Origin: Sycon ciliatum
Taxonomy: Eukaryota > Porifera > Calcarea > Leucosolenida > Sycettidae
Length of the DNA: 64,000 nt
Direction of reading: 5' to 3'
NCBI RefSeq assembly: GCF_964019385.1
Contig: NC_088655.1
Location: 15,237,540 to 15,301,539 of the forward strand
The notes under the pieces are model-generated. The model saw only the letters and a list, made by a program, of their open reading frames with translations. It did no database searches and had not been told where the DNA came from. How positions within the stretch are numbered: the stretch's first letter is position 1; the number at the start of each line of letters is the position of its first letter. Below, piece after piece: positions 1 to 49,035 of this stretch. A program made the position numbers and the translations under genes.

Positions 1-109
1 TAAGCCCAGGCGCACAACTCCAAACGAATACGATGACATTTGTATAGCTCCACCAATTGGGAAGTTTCTATTGCCCAGGCATTGTCTAATGATGTGCATG
101 CATGAAGTC

Positions 110-137
<28 letters not shown>

Positions 138-147
<10 letters not shown>

Positions 148-352
148 GAAAAAGACCAAAAAGTAGGGATTCACTGGCCAGTAAAGCCACTTCATAGCTG
201 TATGGTGTAGACCAGGCTGAATAGTGGTGCTCAATTCTTCAGCCTTGCAAGCTGTTGAATGGTGCAATCCCAGCACAAGCTGCTATGGCTTCTGCTGTAG
301 CATCGCTATCATCGCCTCTGGCGATGGGCGTCCAATGGTCCAATGGTCCAAT
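138..352 (+). mobile_element. SINE tail fragment, + strand
   Basis: Matches the 3' half of the SINE at 42507 (ggattcactggccag, cagccttgcaagctgttgaa), bounded by (GT)n. The tRNA-like head is missing. Confidence 0.65.
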
Positions 353-353
353 G

Positions 354-400
<47 letters not shown>

Positions 401-434
401 TGTGTGCGTGTGTGTGTTGTCTGTTGTCTGTCAG

Positions 435-33294
<32,860 letters not shown>

Positions 33295-34139
33295 GTAAAG
33301 TGCGTAAAAGAGTTCATACTACACAATGGACCTCTCATGAGTCGGCCAGTTGATATAGGTATCCGTAGAAATGCCGCAATCCTCAATGGTCAAGGCATTA
33401 GAGATCTCTCGGATTTCATGTGTCTGCTCTGTGCCGCTACTATGCACTACAGGCTTCATCCTCCATGTTTGGAAGTGGCTGCACCAGGACTGGGTCAAGG
33501 CGTCAACTCCACGTTGAAGCGCAGTGCAGCAAGCGCCATGCCTAGGACCAATGCTCACCATAGATGGTAACTAATGCTGTTGCCATAATACCTATAATGG
33601 CAGGTTAATTTTGTGGAGTTGTCACTCGACCACTACCACGTTGTATCCATCCATTTGGAGATTTAAATTCCTCGCCTTTAGATTCCGGTCTTGCTTCAAA
33701 GCCAGGCCCAGACACTCTCTCTTGTCTCTCTGTCGGCACCCTGTCACACAAGAATGTGTGTGTGGCAGTGTGCACAGCTTCTTTAGCTTTAGTTACTAGT
33801 GTGTTACGATCAAGAACTCATCTTCTCCCTGCTTCTACTTTCTTCGATTTATTTTAGACAACTATTGTAGAATCATTTTTTGAATATGTTGGTGTTGTGG
33901 ACTGCTGGTCAGTACCACCACTCGAGGCCCTCGAGTACTTCAAGTTATGCTCTCCCTGTTGCTAAAGATCTCGGCGTTGGATTGCTGGGTGACTGTGCAA
34001 GCGTATGGTCGACCGGTCGTCTTATACCCGTGTGCTGTGGAGAAGATACCGTATATTCTCAAATAGAACTAAGTGCAGGTCTCCATGACTAGCGCTGTCT
34101 CCAATACCAGCGCACTAAGAGGACCTTGGTAGTTGCCTG

Positions 34140-34275
34140 TGTCCGTCTACACCGTGTGTACATGTCATTGATGTGGGGTATCAGCCAACACTGTGTGTAC
34201 ATGTCATTGATGTGGGGTATCAGCCAACACCGTGTGCACATGTCATTGATGTGGGGTATCAGCCAACACTGTGTC
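34140..34275. repeat. 39-bp tandem repeat, three copies
   Basis: The unit containing catgtcattgatgtggggta recurs at 34161, 34200 and 34239. The rest of 33355-34850, between the GH78 gene and SLC37A4, holds half of an accgtatattct-type MITE near 34050 and nothing else I can identify. Confidence 0.85.
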
Positions 34276-34850
34276 ATAACCCAACAATCTGCACATCAGT
34301 GTTTCAGCATGATAAAATTCAAGGTTTCAATCCGGTAAAGTAGCGACCTGAGTCAATAAATAAGCAAGCGGTGATGCAGCAGCAGCAGTTGAATACAAAA
34401 AAAACACAGGTATCAAAACCTGGCGTTAGTGGCACAGAGTAATTGAGCAATACAAAAAAGGAGTGCACAAGTTTGTGCGCGTGCGAGCATGTGTGTGCAT
34501 ACACGCGTGTGAATTATATGGGGGTGATGATAAAACTGCTTGTGAACATCGACATACGGTTGTGTCAGCAAATGCACGGGGTGACAAAGGGGCAAACGTG
34601 TCAACAGAAAAAATCGGCACCACAATCTCAAGCGCTCACATCGTAACACTACGAAATAGAGGCCGCTAGAAAGCGAACGCACCGCCCAGGCTGAGGGGGT
34701 GGGATTTCAGTTGCCAGCACTGTAGTACTGAATGCAGCTACTGTTACTGAACACAGTTGCTCCTCAGGGAAGCGCACAGACAGCGCAATCCAGTAGCTTG
34801 CTGTACGATATTCTGCTGCTATCCATCGTATCATCACACCCATACTCATG

Positions 34851-37800
34851 CTATGCTTTCTTGGCCGGTGGTTTAGCTGTTGCCGCCGTGGTGGTGGCAA
34901 AGGCAGTGTAGGCCAGTGCTAGTAGTACGGGAATGGACAGGGCGGTGAGCATCAAGACATTGCCGGCGCCGCTCCACTGGTAGTGCGTTGCTATCCAGCC
35001 CAGCGGGAAGCCAGCCGACAAGCCACCCACTGCATGACAACACAAACACACAAATATCACATGAACAAGCGTGTTAGACAACATTGAGGTGATCAATGAG
35101 GTGCATGCGCATGCATGCATGCATGCAGTAATTCCCCTTAAACGTGCGTGAAAATGTTTCAGCTTCAGAGGGCTAAAAACAAAAACAAACAGTGAAGAAA
35201 ACAACGGTTGTACAGTTCTCGTGTGGTGGTTGATGGGGAAAAAAGAAAAGAAAAAAACAGAGTTTCAGAGGGCAAAAGCACATTTCGACCTCATCTTAAA
35301 AATTCTCCAGAGACTGGAAAACGTTTGTTTGGGTCACGACTTACTCTGTCCAGCCAACGCCGTGACAGCGTGTGCTGCTCCGGCCAGGGAACGTGGTGCT
35401 GCCTCCAGTGACATGACGCCCAGCAGGCAGATAATACCGTACGTACTGCAGCCAATGCTGAATGCACTGATGTACACAAGGATCTAGAAGCACACGGTGA
35501 CACGAAAACACAACCTTTGAGAATGGATCAAACATGACATCACCCGACATATCCGCACACACTATTGTGGTTACTGTGTAACATGTAATTTTCGGTGTAT
35601 TTTTAAATTCGGTAATTTTTTTTCGGTAGAGAATTCAGGCACCGGAACTTACCGTATATTCTCTATTATAAGCACAGGTCTCCATTACTAGCACAGTCTC
35701 TAATACTAGCACACTGTGAGCACCTTTCGAAACATTATAAGCACAGTCTCTTTTATTAGCACGGTCTTGGTGGAAATCAATGCTGCATGCATGATATCTA
35801 GCATGTATTTCTTCTTGCTCTGTATGGATGCATTGGTTTAAATAATATAAGCACGGTCTCCAATATAAGCGCGGTCTCCAATATAAGCACGGGGTAGAGG
35901 GCTGTTGAAAAAATACAAGCACGGCGCTTATAATAGAGAATATACGGTAGATCATACCTTAAAGGCACTAGAGTACACACTGTATGAGAAGGGTAGGTTG
36001 GTCACCTAATTCTACATTACACCTGAAACCTGGCAGGTCCCTAGTACCGAAATTTAAATACACCTAAAATTACATGATATTAGTGCTGAAACGATTACGT
36101 TTTTTCCTTAGTGGCTTAGCTGATACCATAACGATCGGCTTATCGGCTAAACGATTATTATTGCAACTACATCAGTACGTGTACGTTTTGTGAATTTCAA
36201 AAAAATTACGAGTCCAACATTGCCAACGACGGATAGCGGGCGCATAGATTCGATGATCCCACAACAAGTCCGTCAGCTGCTCGGACTGACCAGACGAACA
36301 CAGACAAGACAGAGGCAACGCACTGGTTGCAACCCAGGAGCTGATGGTGCCCTTCGCCTGTGACTTCGCTGACTTTCACGATGAAGTCAGAGAAGCCGGC
36401 CAGGGGTGCAGATTGGCAGATTTCGATGGATGAGCTGACTTGAGGCGCGCCAACAAGTAACTAGTTGCTTTTCCTGTCTATGCTCAAAAGAGGCCCAGAC
36501 GCCAGGCCTAGCTCGTCGTCGAGCAAACTGGTTCGGGAACCGTCGACAGAACGGAAAACACGAAACTGAAGACCATGTACCACTTTACTGTCTTTAGCGC
36601 AAGACTACTCGCACGTGGAGGGATTTCCAGCCCCTGCAGCTAGCTAGTGATGACACGTACTGAGCCAGCCCGTCCTGCATGCTGTATGTAAGAAAAGTAC
36701 TAGTACAGCATGTAGTCAGTTCAAAAGACGGCGACGGTGACACGTCGATGTTTCTCAGATCGTGCTTGTACTTTTACACGTACATCGATGTTGCAAGTGT
36801 GCAGTCATGTACATATTCGTGCCGTACTTGCAACACTTTCGATATATGCACGCTTTGTGCGACCCCCAAAAGGGGGGGAAATCCCATACCGAGCGTAAGT
36901 AACATTCTGCTCGTTTAGCCGATAAAATCGAAATAACCATTCGATCTATTTCTTATCGAGTAAGTAACGAGTAATCGATATAATCGTTTCAGCACTACAT
37001 GATATACAGTAGGCCGTTCCTTTTTGAAACACTCCACCGCTCCATACTCCATGTTGGCCCACATTCACAACACCGTAGCGAGGAAATATTCGTTCTTGGG
37101 TAGATTTTGCATATCCTCCAGACAGCTGTTTAGATCACTGAGAGCTCCTCAGCGGAGGTAGGTAAGAAAAAACGATAGGCTTTTTCATCTGTACAAAAAT
37201 CTCAAGCATGGTTGCAGGACTGCATGCGTGAGCCACTCAGCGAAAGGGAGCATGCCATGCAATACATGAAATTGCTAGATTGGCTCCACTGTCAGCACAC
37301 CAAGATCACTTTCTACACAAGTTTAGCCACATGATCAGGGGGGGTTTGAACTAGCACTCTAGAGCAGAGAGTACTAAAATACCGGTATACTACTACTCCC
37401 TGCTCTACAGCAAGGCATGTGCTTACCAGTGAGTCCGCTATCCAATGCAAGAGGATGTAGGCACAGGCAGACCAGATACCGTAGAGCATGGTCAGGGGTA
37501 TACGCGCCACTGCACTGCTTTCCCACTGCAACTGCACTCACACAAATATCGATAGAGACAGAGACAACACACAACACAAAGAAAATAGATCAAGATCTAA
37601 AGGCTTGTTCATTTGACATGCATATGCACAAACATATGGACACACGAACAAATACACCCACATACCCACACATACACACGCATGCACACACACACACATA
37701 ATGAACCCCACATACACATGCCATTATGGGATGCACCCCCCCCCCCCCCCACACACACACACGCACACACCGTATTCCGAGTGCCATTGATAGCAAGGCT

Positions 37801-38142
37801 GATCCAAGCACGCACACCACAGTACTACAGCAGCAGAGCTGACAGCCAGTATGCACTGAGTCTGTGCCATCAATCACCAATGCACTTACCACTCGCAGAA
37901 GATAATCCGATGCAAAACCAGTCACCAAGCTACCACACACACCGCCCGCTTCAAACAGGAACATCACACTTCCAGCTGCACAAGTGAACAGATATAAAGA
38001 AGAACACGAGCAGGTACTGTTAGATGGAGGCAGACACTCCACTGGGGAACATACCACCACAGGGATGCAGACCAAAACTTTGGAAATCCAACCAAAGCTT
38101 GCACAGTTCTCAAACACGCACACATGCACGCACAGACAGGCA

Positions 38143-38208
<66 letters not shown>

Positions 38209-39802
38209 TACTTGTACTTGTTGCTCACTGCCAAAACTGGTCACGTGGGTCTCCCCGGGAGAGGGGAGAGAGACTCAAAAGGAATCTTGGAAAGATGACT
38301 CAACTGGCTATTGAACCGCCCAACGGCCGACACCCCCTGAAATCCCCAAAACTCTGGGTGGACTTGAAAATGATCCCACTTATGGGCTCACCACACCTCA
38401 GTAAGTGAGTGAGGACAAGGTGCAGAAAAAGGATTGACGGCATCAGGGTATTCGTCCTGGGATCCAACTGCAGTTACCCCTGCCCCCAGTGAAGGTAATA
38501 CTTGCTACTAGTGTGGGTGGGTAAATCAGAGTGGATCTGATCTAAGCGTCACTAGCATCATTGATTACACAAGAGTTAATCTAGCCAGAAGCAGTCCATG
38601 GTTAACAGGTATGTATACTTCAAATAGAAATTAACCTGAAACCAACAAAGGTGGCAGATACAACAATACACCTTCAAGCAGCCGAGCCTGTTGGCAACAG
38701 ACCCAACACAATCAGGCATAAGTGTACCCACCAACCGGACTAGCTGGCACACACACACACACATACACCAGACAGCACACAGACTTGAGTCATCACGTCA
38801 CTATTGGCTAAAACACATGCAGCAAGTACACGCACTGCAAATTCCAGTGTAACAGCAGTAAAACCTGTTCCCGGTGCCTTGCAGAGACCACCTCTCTATA
38901 CGAGACCACCTCTCTATACGAGACCAGCTGTCTTGAAGAGCCGGATCACTGCAGCCCCATGCATCACAGTTCTCATCATGCATTTCACATGAACCTGCAC
39001 TGAGCGACTGACTTTTGAACATGAACCATCCCTTACCCACACTGTTGTCCAGTTGTTTATTCTGTATGAGATAGAGTAGGCCCCAGTTTGACCATCCTTC
39101 CTTGATCAACGATACTAGAAAATAGGATACAGACACGAGCAGTATCATGTGATTCCTGCAGAGCTCTAGCAGGCTGGAGCTGGACGGCCCTGCACCCTGT
39201 TTTGAGCGTTCCGAGCGGGGACTGAGCGGCGATACCGGTGCATCGGGGATCAGATACGGGAAAGCAGCGGAGATGGCCACGCACACACAGCCCACGCCGA
39301 AGAACATTGTCCGCCAGCCGTACACGCCGACAAGACCGGTAATGATGAAAGGCGCTAGCGTCAAGCCGACATTGCCCGCAGCTGAGAAGGCGCTCCACCA
39401 TGACGCTAGCTCCGTGCCGCTGCACCAGTTGTTCACTAGCTGTGTGATCGCTGGCCAGCCGAACCCCTGGAATACACCGTTCACAAACCATACAGCAGCT
39501 AACGTGGTCACACTGCTAGCCGTTGAGAATGCCATACAAGATATCCCGCTGGCAGCTAGGCCAATGCAATATAGCCAGCTAGGGCTGATCCGATCCGATG
39601 CCACTCCGCCGGCAAACTTTGAGATGCCGTAGGCCAAACTCCACGAGCTGCTGATCACTCCCAGCTGGCTCTTCTCCAAGTTCAGACTGGACATCAGGGC
39701 GGGCATTGAGTACGTGAAGCTACGCCGTGATAACGTGTAGATCACGTAGCCAAGGAACGTGCTAAAGAACACCCAACGCTTGTTCACAGAGTCAGGGCGC
39801 AT
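34851..39802 (-). CDS. SLC37A4: Glucose-6-phosphate translocase, SLC37A4 family (5 exons)
   Basis: Major-facilitator antiporter of the endoplasmic reticulum that imports glucose-6-phosphate in exchange for phosphate. Exons on the - strand: 39802-39037, 37975-37890, 37531-37427, 35483-35345, 35029-34851. Summed length is 1275 nt (424 residues; the human protein has 429), and all phases are consistent. Start MRPDSVNKRWVFFSTFLGY, then LSRRSFTYSMPAL, the family's conserved YxxYxxxRRxF-like N-terminal region. FLFEAGGVCGSLVTGFASDY and GFPLGWIATHYQW are also diagnostic. The C-terminus ends in AKKA, one residue shorter than the KKxx ER signal of vertebrate proteins, so ER retention is not assured by that motif alone. 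Introns hold several MITEs and a 550-bp repeat also found in the TIMM10 intron. It is divergently paired with TMEM30. Confidence 0.93.
35582..36075. mobile_element. Nested MITEs in the SLC37A4 intron
   Basis: Outer element with CATGTAATTTT termini. Inside it (35651-35948) is a second MITE with ACCGTATATTCTCTATTATA termini. Confidence 0.65.
36081..36997. mobile_element. hAT-like non-autonomous element with 8-bp TSD
   Basis: TAGTGCTGAAACGATTA and its complement, flanked by CATGATAT (36073-36080, 36998-37005). 917 bp with no intact transposase. Confidence 0.8.
38215..38765. repeat. 550-bp interspersed repeat, copy 1 (SLC37A4 intron)
   Basis: Bounded by (CA)n on both sides. Nearly identical to 50615-51170. 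A short diverged piece also lies at 32180-32240 (gctattgaaccgcccaac). Confidence 0.8.
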
Positions 39803-40533
39803 GATGACTGCTCGTGCACACCACCACGACTACTATTCTTATACAAACTATCAACTAGAGGCCCCGTGTCCCCTGCTAGCTGCTCGTAGCTAGGCAATCA
39901 CGCCGTGTGCACGGAAGTGATCTGTACTTATAGTGGTGATTCTTCTTCCAAGGACTTAGATGCGTGTGTGTTAGCAACTACGAAAGTCAGCTTGCCAAAT
40001 TTCTCTTGAATTTCAGAAGTGTTTGTCTCCTCCCTCGATCGATCTCGTCGGTTGATGGTGACTGGAGGTAGACTGAGAAAACTCGCGATATACTCGACCT
40101 GCTAGTGGCAACATACAAACTAGTAAGAGGCGTGCGTAGTGGCCAATGGAATTCCAAAATCAGCCTGACAGCATCCAGTCTGCAGACAGCACAAACAGAA
40201 CTCAAAGTCAAAGTCGAAGCCAAACTGGCTGGAACTTATTTGAAGCAGTGAGTGAAAAGTAAAAAATGGGAAAAGCGGAAATCATCTACGAAATCGAACG
40301 CGTCCCTTTTAGCGCCACAGTCGCCAGGGCAACGGATGATGAATGATGTGATGACCGAAGATAATGATGTCATTCACTCAGTCATAGATATCTACGCTTT
40401 TTTGCTTGAGAGTTTCTCTCTCAGGTTTTGATTCAAGTCAGCGAAGTCACTTGGACAGGAAACAACAAATGGACGTCATTTGTATTTAGCATTTTGAGAC
40501 TCTGGAGAAGGCTTTTCGAAAACAGGACTGGCT
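39803..40533. promoter_or_regulatory. Shared intergenic region of SLC37A4 and TMEM30 (putative bidirectional promoter)
   Basis: 731 bp separate the two divergent start codons. No coding segment, microsatellite or recognisable transposon lies here, unlike nearly every other spacer in the window. A CRE-like tgatgtcatt occurs near 40360. The promoter role is inferred from the gene layout only. Confidence 0.5.
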
Positions 40534-44202
<3,669 letters not shown>

Positions 44203-44247
44203 GTTGACAGCTAACACTAAACAGTCCTGCATGCCTGTGTGTGTGCG

Positions 44248-44302
<55 letters not shown>

Positions 44303-44305
<3 letters not shown>

Positions 44306-44690
44306 ATATGGTGCAGTGGTATGTGCAGTCGATTTCCAATTGAGAGGTTGCGGGTTCAATTCCCGACGATTATGGTCGCACATGTCTTTCTTCTCTTTCT
44401 CGGACTCTTCCTGACTTTTCTTTCATTCTCCTGGGTGGTTACCAACAGCCAGTGTATGCCGGAGTATGTGGTGTGGTGTGTGTGTGTAGAAAAAAAGGAA
44501 GAATGAAAAATAGGGATTCACTGGCCAGAGGAAAAGTCACTTCAAACAGCTGTGTGGTGGATACCAGGCTAAAAATAGTGGCGGTCAATTCATCAGCCTT
44601 GCAAGCTGTTGCATGGTGTAATCCCAGCACAAGTTGCTATCTCTAACATAGCTGTTCGCTATCATCGCTTCCGCGATGAGCATGTCTGAG
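44303..44690 (+). mobile_element. tRNA-derived SINE, copy 2
   Basis: About 95% identical to copy 1 over its length and also bounded by (TG)n on both sides. It lies 100 bp after the TMEM30 stop codon. Confidence 0.75.
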
Positions 44691-44704
44691 GTGTGTGCGT
44701 GTGT

Positions 44705-44751
<47 letters not shown>

Positions 44752-45034
44752 ACAGACTGAGACAGAAACAGAATGCTCTAGTCTAGTGTTGTATATTGGT
44801 GATAGGGCTGCTACGGGTAGGGGTGTGATCAGGTGACGGGTTCGTGTAGTTTAACACGGGTACCCTATACGGTATTGAGTGCATTACAGACCCTCAATTG
44901 TACAATTGTACTGTCACGCACTTCAAAGTACAGTTCTGTTCAGTACTATTCATTCCACAGAACTGCAGCATGACGAAGTATGAGAACAAGCCTGCCTATG
45001 TCGCCTCAGCGACGTACAAATCGTAAACCAAGGA

Positions 45035-45780
45035 GTGGTGTGTCCCACAGCCAGAGAGACACGAGACGAACAGCTCCTCCATAGCCTCAGTAGCCAGCGC
45101 CAGCGTCTGCATTCTCCATTGGGAGTCGATGAAATGACCAGTAACGCCGATGTAGCCCTCGGTCACTACAGATGTCCACAGATCAGTCGTCAGCGCTATC
45201 TCTTGACACTGGTCACTGCTGATCAGGTCGACAGCCTGGCCTTCAGCTCATTGTATTTGGCCTCAGTTCTCGCCATCAGTGATGCCCTGCACAGCATTGA
45301 GAACTTTGACGCCAGGACATAGTGGACTAAATTCTGGAAGCCAGAATGTTGAACGGTGGCAATGGGGAGCATGTTCTCCACAACCATCTCCACCAGCAGC
45401 TGAATGATCTTTTCGCTGGATTGCACGCCGAGAAAATATCTCAGTGCAGTCCCGGCTGATTGACCGGAAGCAGACATCTTGAGGGGAGGCGTCGCGTCAT
45501 CCTCATCACCATCCTCACTGCGGCCCCGCTTGGTTTTGGTCGGTTCTGAAATGGAGCGCTTGGCCCCGCTTGGTTTCGGTCGGTTCTGAAATAGTGTGCT
45601 TGGCCCCGCTTGGTTTTGGTCGGTTCTGAAATAGTGTGCTTGGCCTTCAGGTGACGCTTCATAGCAGACGTACTTCCAGCCTTGTAAGCAAGCTCCTCAT
45701 GGTAATGCTTGCGCTCCGTCGTCCACTTTTGCGAAGTGGTTCCAAACAGAACTCGACATTGCTCAGTGTGCTACTAGTGA
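45035..45780 (-). pseudogene. hAT-superfamily transposase remnant with BED zinc finger (ZBED-like)
   Basis: Reading leftwards, the - strand first shows a BED-finger end (SSVWNHFAKVDDGAQA, then after a frameshift HEELAYKAGSTSAMKRHLKAKH). Next come three direct repeats of a 'SEPTKTKRG'-like segment (45520-45640), then EMVVENMLPIATVQHSGFQNLV and a DLWTS..TEGYIGVTGHFID segment, both typical of hAT transposases. Several frameshifts and the missing C-terminal dimerisation region show that it is dead. The identity of the two conserved blocks is clear; I did not locate its terminal repeats. Confidence 0.8.
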
Positions 45781-46156
45781 CTTGAAACAACCGCTTCCTT
45801 ATCATCCGACAACTCACCAAAAGTAAAACACACAATGCTGCCAATCGCTTGTTGACGGCGTTTTCTATGATTGCTCCGCCATTCCCGCTCGAGCTCCGGT
45901 GCAGTTGCATCCTCCGCCAACATAGCCATAGTCGTTGATGAAATTAGAGGGGTTCCGCACAATGTATCTACGTTGCTAAAAACGTGGTTGATCTACTGAA
46001 AGTCTTACGTACACTGCATGCGCATCCGTGTTTCGCACTACGGAGTTTTCGAACCACCTAGCTGCCCTTGGCAACTCCGAATGTGGCGGTGTACGTCCTA
46101 GGCAGAGAGTCATAAATGTGTACCCCAATCCACTTAGTTATGGAGCACCTCCGCTA

Positions 46157-46410
46157 CAGTCCATTTCAAAACTATAGACGCGTACCTAGGCAAAAACCGT
46201 TATGCCAGCATCTATACCACATAAAATCTGTGATCACTTTGTGCATATTTTTTTCCAAATTGGGCGTCTGTTATCCAATCATTTAGAAACTATAATGAGA
46301 GTAACTGTGGAGCGGTCCTGAGCCATATTCCGAAAACCATTCTCAAAAAGTTCCAGCCAAATTTGAAATATTTCAAAAACCCTACGCGTCTATAGTTTTG
46401 AAATGGACTG
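46157..46410. mobile_element. Mariner-like MITE (TA target)
   Basis: CAGTCCATTTCAAAACTATA termini flanked by TA. Confidence 0.7.
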
Positions 46411-46739
46411 TAGTAGTGCCCCACTTATGTACTCTACGTAGATAACTTTCCGTAATTGGAGTGCAAACTCACGAAATCACAGGTTTCCCCCGCCCACTAA
46501 CGCAAAGTTCCTCAACTTCATGTAGCACGGAACCTCTCTATTAAGTTCTTTAAAAAAAATTTGCAAACAGAGTGCATAGTCCCGGAAAATAGCTGTTAAG
46601 GCTGCCTTGAGAACATCATGTGCTGAACGGTCAGTTGAAGAATGATAACTGTTGTGTATTTCTTGCCTGAGTGCAGTTTAGCAGGCACACATTTGACCAC
46701 TTTCAGGATGTTCCAGTGTTCGTTCAGTAGGCAAAGCCC

Positions 46740-47090
46740 GGTTTTGCCAGTCAAGCTTCGATATTTTGCAGCAAAATTTTGCTGGCTCATCGTCGATATT
46801 TTGCTTTCATTTTACCAGCCCACTCGATATTTTGCTCCCTTTTTGCTCCAAATTTTGTGTCACGTGTGGGAAAACTGACCGAAAGTGGGTCACGTGTTGG
46901 CAAAAATGAGAAAACAACGAGTCATGTGTTGGTAGAACTATGCGAAAATGAGCCACGTGCACCGTATACATGTAAGTGTAAAATCTCCCAATTCCCAGCG
47001 AACCCACCGATATTTTGCTCCGTTTTGCCAGCTATTTCCCTTTCAAAATTCTTCGATATTTTGCTAGCAGAATTGCTAGCAAAATCGGTC
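46740..47090. repeat. Dispersed cgatattttgc motif cluster
   Basis: At least five copies of (t)cgatattttgct in 350 bp, alternating with gtcacgtgttgg-like motifs. No coding potential seen. The rest of 46420-47100 shows nothing else. Confidence 0.5.
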
Positions 47091-47163
47091 TATGCCTATC
47101 ATGCAGAGAGGTACTTGAAGTAATTTGCCATGCACCACTCTGTTTGTGTTGTAATGTTTGCTA

Positions 47164-47596
47164 TGGCAGATGGTCACTTCGACAGCGTGACGTCTTATGA
47201 TGATATTGTGGTGTCGTATCATTGCTCTACCTGTCCCTGGAGCAAGCCACCTGGTGAAGCTGGAGCGCTCGTTTACTGGATTCTGCTCTGTTTTGAGCGG
47301 CTGAGCCTGTGCTCACAGTGTCCTGTTCCAGTGATGGCACACTGCGCGAGCGCGAGATGCTACTGTCCATGATAATGTACGAGCGGTGCCCTATTGTGCG
47401 CACGGCGGCGGTGGTTGTGTCATGGTCACTGCGTGCTATTCCGGCTTCAAGGCTCTGCTGGCGCCGATCTGTGCTGCAGGACACACCTGACCCCTTTAGC
47501 TGGGGTGATAATGGGCGCTTATTTTTTAAAGCCTTGTTGAGTTGTTTTTTTATCTGCCTGCAGCACACCTGTATATATAGCACATACCACTGCTAG
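47164..47596 (+). CDS. Possible two-exon small gene, not recognised
   Basis: ATG at 47164 opens MADGHFDSVTSYDDIVVSYH...CSTCPWSKPPG, with a possible donor near 47252. An acceptor-like tgttccag near 47332 is followed by DGTLREREMLLSMIMYERCP. Composition is coding-like, but I can name no family and there is no independent support. Between this and TMEM30 the DNA holds a SINE, the hAT relic and a mariner-like MITE. Confidence 0.2.
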
Positions 47597-47970
47597 AACT
47601 AGAAGAGAGGATGCTGACGCCGACTTGACTGTATGATATACGCCGACTGTGTATAGTTGCCACGGGTGTGGTCGCCTCGGCCACTCGCTTGCCATTCGCC
47701 GAACAATACTGCAGAGCATGCCGCCGTAAGCTAACGAAAGCGCTCTCACAGCGCAGCTATAGCTATCCGTGCCTGTATTGTAGCCAGAGCTCTATTTGGC
47801 CGTCGTGGGCATGCAGAGTTGAATTTTAGTAGAGTATTCACTGTTTTTTCCACACTATGTACCATAATTATTTGTAGGCAGTGCAGGCTCCTGTATTTAC
47901 CACTGGCCATAATCCGTCACTGCTACATCGGTATGTGCCCTTTCTTGCAACTAGGTATCGTGGGTAATAC

Positions 47971-48001
47971 CAAGAGTACATAACCCCCTTATGTACTCTT
48001 G
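47971..48001. mobile_element. CAAGAG MITE, minimal 31-bp copy (7-bp TSD)
   Basis: Only the two terminal repeats meet (CAAGAGTACATAACCC directly joined to its complement), flanked by GTAATAC (47964-47970, 48002-48008). Confidence 0.8.
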
Positions 48002-48037
48002 GTAATACACTTTACTGGTCTCCACTTTACGGAAGTA

Positions 48038-48372
48038 CACTCGGACGTCTCTTATCCGGGCACCTTGGGACCGGGCACTGCCCGTATCTCAGATTTGCCC
48101 GTATCTCAGAATAACTCATCTACCATGTATCATATCATTTTTTGAAGAAGATTATTTGGAAAGTATTGCACATGTTCAGGATACAAAAGGAACCCATTGG
48201 TAAAAATGTGTGGATTACATAGGTTGGCAGAGCAAAATAAGCACTTCCACATACGGAAAAAAGTTCAAAAACCTCAAATTCGAAGCATTTGTGCTATAGG
48301 AACTCAAGCTGAAGGTGCCCGGTAGAGAGACGTGCCCGTATCTGAGGCGTCCGGATAAGAGGCGTTTGAGTG
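48038..48372. mobile_element. pogo-like MITE (TA target)
   Basis: CACTCGGACGTCTCTTATCC and a matching inverted end, flanked by TA. Confidence 0.65.
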
Positions 48373-48660
48373 TAGTTCGTATTCTCTTCACAGTTGCTGT
48401 GTAAACCGAACGCTCTAACCCTCGGCAGTATGGACGAGAGCTGTTTTTTGTCGCTTTTGCGGACTTCTCCCGTGCGGACGGACGCTGTGCTGTTGTGTGT
48501 GTGTGTGTTTGTATAAGCATGTGTGTTGGCTTTTTCTGGCCAACTCTGGGGGGGGGGGGGGGGGGGCAGAAGTGACGAACGGCTCGTGTAACCGCATACC
48601 ATTGCGCACATGCAGTCACGGAGTGCATGCCAAGTACAGTACCGGTATGACAAGTTGCAT

Positions 48661-48949
48661 CAAGAGTATATAATTCCCCAGAGTGTGCAACGCCTGATCC
48701 AGCTCTGCATAGGGTCTTGGTCGAGCGTAATCGGATCTTGGCGTATACCGTACACCTCTTAGGGGAACCCGGGGAGTCGCTGGTACTCTCGGATCAAATA
48801 CAACGGTGCCCTGCCTCGAGACCGGCCTTGCGCTGGTGTGGAGTGTACGCATGACATCAGAAGATCCGACTACGCTCGGCCAAGACCCTATGCCGGGCTG
48901 GATCAGGCGTTGCACACTCTGGGTGCAGTGTGGGGGGTATGTACTCTTG
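48661..48949. mobile_element. CAAGAG MITE, copy 3 (7-bp TSD)
   Basis: Flanked by GTTGCAT (48654-48660, 48950-48956). Inverted repeats of about 85 bp. Confidence 0.85.
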
Positions 48950-49035
48950 GTTGCATGAACGATGTGAGTGCATTCTCTGATAAAGAACTTGGCTTTTTTT
49001 TTTAAAGTACTAGTTCTCCTGCAAATAGGTGTTTG

